A stretch of DNA of 64,000 nt from Tillus elongatus (taxonomy: Eukaryota > Arthropoda > Insecta > Coleoptera > Cleridae): contig OZ023266.1 of the NCBI GenBank assembly GCA_964006375.1, positions 156,619,792 through 156,683,791 on the forward strand, in the 5' to 3' direction. Every line of letters starts with the position of its first letter. Position 1 is the first letter of the stretch. The notes under the pieces are model-generated. The model had not been told where the DNA came from and did no database searches. It saw only the letters and a list, made by a program, of their open reading frames with translations. This document shows positions 58,831-64,000 of the stretch, in pieces. A program made the translations under genes and the position numbers.

Positions 58831-59248
58831 ATTATAAATTTATTCTTTTCTTGATAGAGCTTCTCCTATTCCGATTAAACCATTCTGTCAGATATAGGTA
58901 AAATTTTATTTTTATTATTAAATTTGCTGTTGATATCCTCAGCGAGCGCTAAAAACTTGAGATAGACCTTGATCTTGCACATTGGGTCTTGGTTGTCGTC
59001 TTGTTTTTGTAGAAGAGGTTGAAAGCGTACCTAGTTTTTGAGCTGTTTTTATTGTTTTGTAATTTCTAGCACATATTTAAAAAAAATATGATACGGCGTT
59101 TTTACCAATAGTCTGGAGTCCCATGAAAATGACGCGTTCAGAGAGCTTTTCGTTTATATTATCAGTCGAAAAAATCGAGTTGCCGTATACAGGGCGCTCT
59201 CAAATAGTGACTGAATTTGGAAAAATTCAAACCGCAGTGACTCAGTTT
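58831..59248. other. Unassigned DNA
   Basis: A phrase at about 59100-59230 ('ATACAGGGCGCTCTCAAATA') resembles a mariner-like terminus, but no partner is found. Confidence 0.3.
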
Positions 59249-59380
59249 TTTAGTGAATTTTTATTTTAAAAAATTCACTAATAAAGAGGTATCGATGGTG
59301 AGACTTTGCAAATTTTTTTCAAATGAGCGCGAACTAGGACCCTTAGAACCCATATCCGGGGTCAGTTTCAATTTGAATAT

Positions 59381-59460
<80 letters not shown>
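59249..59460 (+). mobile_element. HINE-like 5' half with (TA)n
   Basis: Palindrome AGTGAATTTTTATTTTAAAA..TTCACT (59251-59281), 5' block with 'CCCATATCCGGGGTCAGTTT', and (TA)n at about 59384-59457. The sequence after the slot is not the usual 3' block, so the copy is 3'-truncated. Confidence 0.6.
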
Positions 59461-60405
<945 letters not shown>

Positions 60406-60838
60406 TTTTTTTCAAATCAAACAGCCTGCATTTTGCGTTTCAGAAGTGAACGGCATGCCCTCTGCTTCAAGTTGTTTATACAGACTTTAGTTTTGGATAC
60501 ATTTATAATCGCCTACCATGAATCATGTAGGGATCACTTCTAAATTTTCTTTGTTTTTTTTTTTTTTTTTTTTTGAGAATTTTAATGCAAGATTATATTT
60601 TGGCAGGTGGGCAAATAGCTTGAAGAGGTTCGTTGGTCAGTTGAATCGAAACAATTTTTGTACATTTTCAAACAATAAAGATATTTTGATGAAATATGGT
60701 ACAATATTGTTTCTACTATATAGGTTATACCGTTAACCAAATTCGACGTCTGCTTTCATTACAAAAGGACATCTTAAGTTGCTATTAAAATCATTTTTAT
60801 GAAAATTCAGTGCCACAACGCACTTGCTGCTTCTAGAC
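60406..60838 (+). mobile_element. HINE-like 3' part with an A/T homopolymer run
   Basis: After a T-run at about 60549-60573 the sequence matches the last ~270 bp of other copies ('GATGAAATATGGTACAATAT', 'GGTTATACCGTTAACCAAAT'). It ends 'ATGAAAATTCAGTGCCACAA' plus CGCACTTGCTGC at 60797-60835. Bases 60406-60548 are unassigned. Confidence 0.5.
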
Positions 60839-60923
60839 TTTTTATCTTACAGTCGATCTGTATCAGAAGCATGTTGAAAAATCACCATCGGGGTTTGTAT
60901 CACTACTTTCACGTTGAGCCTCC

Positions 60924-60975
60924 TGGCTTAGCAGGCAGTTAGTTAAGCGGATAAAGCCCAAGCGATATTCAACTC
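60924..60975 (+). promoter_or_regulatory. Pol III A-box/B-box-like pair (tRNA-derived SINE head?)
   Basis: TGGCTTAGCAGG (60924-60935) matches the A-box consensus TRGCNNAGYNGG at every fixed position. ATTCAACTC (60967-60975) is one base off the B-box core GTTCRANNC, at the spacing expected in a tRNA. I could not fold a tRNA cloverleaf. It may be a SINE head or chance. Confidence 0.3.
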
Positions 60976-61835
60976 GCGACATTCAACTCTTGACGCGTTC
61001 GGCGCCCACGGCTTTGTTGTACTTTTTGTAGAAAAAACCGAAAAAAACATCTCATTGTTATTCAAATGATCAACAAGAGACCATTGGCGGTATAAGGGAT
61101 ATAGAAACATGCGAACAGCATGTTGAAAATTTATATTATTGACACTATGACATATAACTGTAATGCAAGAATCATAAAGATGATGTCCACAGCGGCAAGA
61201 TGGCCGATGATGGAGTAGCGGCATACAAATTATGGAATAATCATTATTCATTCTGGTATTATATTTCCCGGGATTAATTTGGTGTGTTTGACATTGATTG
61301 TACCGTAGTGAAATTTATGTCTTGATCTTTAGCGTAGTAATTAAGCAACCCACCTGTTTTTATTTATATACGGCGCTTGGGAAATGTATGCATATATGCA
61401 TATTAACGAATTATAAATCGATAAGGGATAATTTGAATAGGCATTTTACATAATAGTTTATGACATGGTCGGTGACAAATATTGCAAGTTTATGTTTCCA
61501 TGTAACATGTAAATGTTAAACATTATACGAGGGTATATTGATATCTAGTTTGTTAGAAATTAAAATATTTCAAATAAAATTGGTTTATTCAGAATTAATA
61601 TAATTAATAAAGATCACATCCCAACAACTCAACAATTCATAATAATCTAACTGAAATGTTCAGCTTCAGTACAGCCGGGTATCCTCCTTCATCCTTGCCC
61701 TTCTTACATATCGTCACTCAGTCTGTTTACTTAAACCATACGCCAACTACGTTTGAATACTCACACAACCAGTGTCGGCGCGCTTCTAAGATTACCAAAC
61801 TGTTATTTTTAATAACTAGCAATCTTACAAGTTAG
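60976..61835. other. Unassigned DNA
   Basis: No feature that I can support. The 102-codon minus-strand frame at 60943-61251 shows no recognisable content. Confidence 0.35.
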
Positions 61836-61837
61836 CC

Positions 61838-62045
61838 CAGATATTTTCCAGTAAACAAAATTGGAAAACGAAAAGCTTCCACCATCCTCCAAGCAGACAT
61901 TCTTGCTATAAATCTCTGTGTACGAAAGTGAATACAAGGAAGACTAAAAAATATAAAGATCTGCATCCTCTCAGATAATTGGTCAGTACTAAAGACTCTG
62001 GAATCTTTTAAAACCAAGTCTAAACGGACCTGGGGTTGCAAATAA
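61838..62045 (+). pseudogene. RNase H-like fragment of a LINE
   Basis: The plus-strand translation gives 'STILQADILAINLCVRK', a stop, then 'IQGRLKNIKICILSDNWSVL' and KTLESFKTKS. The spacing and motif pair 'fQAEIxAI' (Glu replaced by Asp) and 'ILSDxxxxLKxLES' match the second and third acidic sites of RNase H in non-LTR elements. The start of the domain and everything after it are lost. Confidence 0.6.
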
Positions 62046-62444
62046 CCTCACTTCTAAACGTCACACAGTCTGGGATAGACAATTAAACATTCAATGAAAA
62101 GCTTCTCACCAGACAACAAAATTTATTAAATTTCCCTACGCGTTTCTGCCAACTACGTAGCCATCTTAAGGGGTAAATTTTTCAATTCTTGAAAATTAAA
62201 GTCGAACCTATACAAAAGATTCACCAGGCTGAGACTTTATCTATTGCACCAGGGGTCCAACAACATCACATCCGAATGTACCAGAAATCGATTCGCAAAC
62301 AAAACTCAATTAATCTAAACGGCGATTTAGGCACAGAGCATGAAGAAAAGTCAGCCATTATGCACACTCAAAAGGGCGGGAAGCACTGATGCGCTGGTTT
62401 ATGCCTGGTTGGTGCCAAAATTTAGACGTATAGGTTGAAAGAAA
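62046..62444. other. Unassigned; contains a retroelement 3'-UTR-like phrase
   Basis: On the minus strand, 'AAGATGGCTACGTAGTTGGC' and AGAAACGCGTAGG (62170-62135) resemble the 'GATG...GAAACG' phrase often seen after the coding region of insect retroelements. No element ends were identified. Confidence 0.3.
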
Positions 62445-63110
62445 AAGGTCTGGACGCAGCAAGTGCGTTATGGAAGTAAATTTTTATAAAAATGCTTTGA
62501 ATAACAAATATGTGTTTTTAATGCAAGCAGTCATCAATTTGGTTACCGATATAACCTAAATAATAGAAACAATGTATCATATTTTATCAAAATAACTTAT
62601 TGTTTGAAATTGTAAAAAAAATTTACCGACAATAAGCTTTAAATGTTGGTTTCCTAGCCAACAAACCTTAGGTTAATAGCAAATTGAGTTATTGAAATTT
62701 GAAACATTTAATGAAAATTTCCCACCAAAACGCACTTACTGCGTCTTGATTTTTTTTTCTTGCAAACATATTGCGATAAAAAATTCAATAAAATAAGGGT
62801 GTTCGAAAAAAAATTATTGGGATCACCAACGACTTATGGGCCAGCCTGTGATTGTCAAAATAATTTTATAAGATTCAGCTCAAGACACCCTATAATTAAC
62901 TTATACCATTGTTTTCTAGTCTTGTATAATAATAATTATATTGAGCTTTACTGTAGAAATACCCTGTATATATGTAAACAGATAAAAACTGAACGTAAAC
63001 CCGGATATGGATTCTAGGGTGCCTAGTTTGCGCTCATTTGAAGAAATCTTTTTAAAATTCTAAAGTCGCGGTCTCCTCACGAATTTTTTGTACGAAAATT
63101 AGCTAAAAAT
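62445..63110. mobile_element. HINE-like composite with two outward-facing 3' ends, then a minus 5' block
   Basis: A minus-strand 3' end at 62450-62490 ('GGACGCAGCAAGTGCGTTAT') and a plus-strand 3' end at 62710-62750 ('AAACGCACTTACTGCGTC') bound ~300 bp of 3' block. A minus-strand block follows (62760-62930), then an inverted 5' block ('GTAAACCCGGATATGGATTC', 62995) that stops at 63085. The slot is reduced to 'TGTATATATG' at about 62965. Confidence 0.55.
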
Positions 63111-64000
63111 TATGGACCGTTAAACCATAAACTTAACTCAAACTACCGCCAAAGAATCAAAGAGAAAATAACTAACCTATTGCATATCAGCCCTTTTTGT
63201 AAAACTTCGATCCTCTATATCTGTTGACAAAACATAAAAAACACTGTTTAGTCCACCCACTAACATTAATAAAATCGTAAAGGAATAATTTGCACTTGTA
63301 TATTAAAATTCCCAAATAACACAAATAATTTGTCAACTGAATTGAAAACAGGTAAACGATCTAATAATATACGATAAACGTCAGTTACAGCGTGTAACTG
63401 ACCTGCGCAATGATATAAAATGTTCCGTTGCTAGGTAACGACATACTAGATTTCATATACCTATAAACCAGTTTTTACAATTGTCAATAAAAAGCGGTCA
63501 TATTAAAAATTAATGTTTCAGATTTGAATAGCTCAAATTTCTGTAAACCTAGAAAGATGAATTTTAGCACACAGTTAGGTCTTTCCCAAAGCAACATGTC
63601 CACCAAATTTAATCGAAATAGCTTTTTAATTTTCGGAGAAAAAATTTTTTCGAAAGAAAACTCAAAATTTTCCCGGAAACTTTGTCAGATTTTCCTGGCT
63701 AAGGCACTCATTCAAGATATTAATAAAAGAAAGGCACTTGTCGAGTTTCATCAAAATCGGTGAATTATTTTTTGAGTTATCGGTGTAGATAACAAAATCC
63801 TATGTTACAGATTAAGTTCTTTGTTGCAAAAAGGTCAAGAAATGATAGACAAATTACTTTGAAAATTTGATAACTTTTCCTCTTAAAACGTCAAAGTCGC
63901 GATTTGAAACGTCAAAATTGGAAACTTTTACGCAAAGAACCTGAAGCTAATACGGGTATGTAGCGAAAATGTTACAAGAAATGTGGTTTACAAGTCATTA
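63111..64000. other. HINE fragments at 63490-63790 (minus) and 63870-64000 (plus); rest unassigned
   Basis: The minus-strand 3' block is seen at 63490-63790 ('AGATTTTCCTGGCTAAGGCA', 'TTATTTTTTGAGTTATCGGT'). A plus-strand 3' block piece with 'AAACGTCAAAGTCGCGATTT' follows and runs off the window end. Bases 63160-63480 hold nothing I can identify. Confidence 0.45.

Noticed and set aside
60924..60995. A genuine tRNA gene
   Set aside because: A-box and approximate B-box are present, but acceptor, D and anticodon stems do not form.

Overview
This is eukaryotic and almost certainly arthropod (most likely insect) genomic DNA. It is AT-rich, has no operon-like gene packing and no intact host gene that I can recognise. 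It is packed with decayed transposable elements: Tc1/mariner-superfamily transposases of insect type, several non-LTR retrotransposon fragments, and a very abundant DINE-1/Helentron-like non-autonomous family. I cannot name the species. The most economical reading is intergenic or long-intron heterochromatin-like DNA built from nested insertions.

The framework is a repeat family present about 20 times in whole or in part, called HINE-like here. A copy starts with a short palindrome (AGTGAATTTTC..GAAAATTCACT type). A conserved 5' block follows ('CCCATATCCGGGGTCAGTTTC'-like), then a microsatellite slot that is nearly always (TA)n of 60-145 bp, then a 3' block ('GATAACTCAAAAAATAATGG' onward). 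The copy ends with ATGAAAATTCACT plus the terminal hairpin ACGCACTTGCTGCGT. This matches the architecture of Helentron-associated elements: subterminal inverted repeats, an internal microsatellite and a 3' stem-loop.

Tc1/mariner-superfamily elements sit on this framework, and several have landed inside the (TA)n slots. Mar A (29077-31989) has an intact single-exon transposase. Mar C (43685-46628) has an intact transposase interrupted by a 74-nt intron. Mar B (32815-35428) has an intron, a lost catalytic Asp and a frameshift. Mar D (51473-53098) and several other remnants are decayed. Where the spacing can be counted, the last two catalytic Asp residues are 41 residues apart (DD41D) and the fold is followed by PLDFYLWG. 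A Tc1-type (NPIEN) copy lies at 27.2-28.1 kb. The inverted arms are unusually long (350-930 bp), and in Mar A, B and D they contain pieces of the transposase coding sequence.

Non-LTR retrotransposons are represented by six coding fragments (0.6-1.1, 1.2-2.0, 10.2-11.9, 36.8-37.6, 48.2-48.5 and 61.8-62.0 kb) and by three 46-75 bp micro-insertions with perfect 12-13 bp target-site duplications. Other structures are a degenerate ~165 bp GC-richer tandem array (13.4-14.6 kb), a foldback family (25.0, 37.7, 40.1 and 57.4-58.2 kb), and a 2.84 kb element with ~350 bp inverted repeats (54021-56860) around an unfamiliar zinc-cluster ORF of 571 codons with one in-frame TAG. That last element is the best candidate for something poorly described. 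Long stretches between these features hold nothing I can identify.
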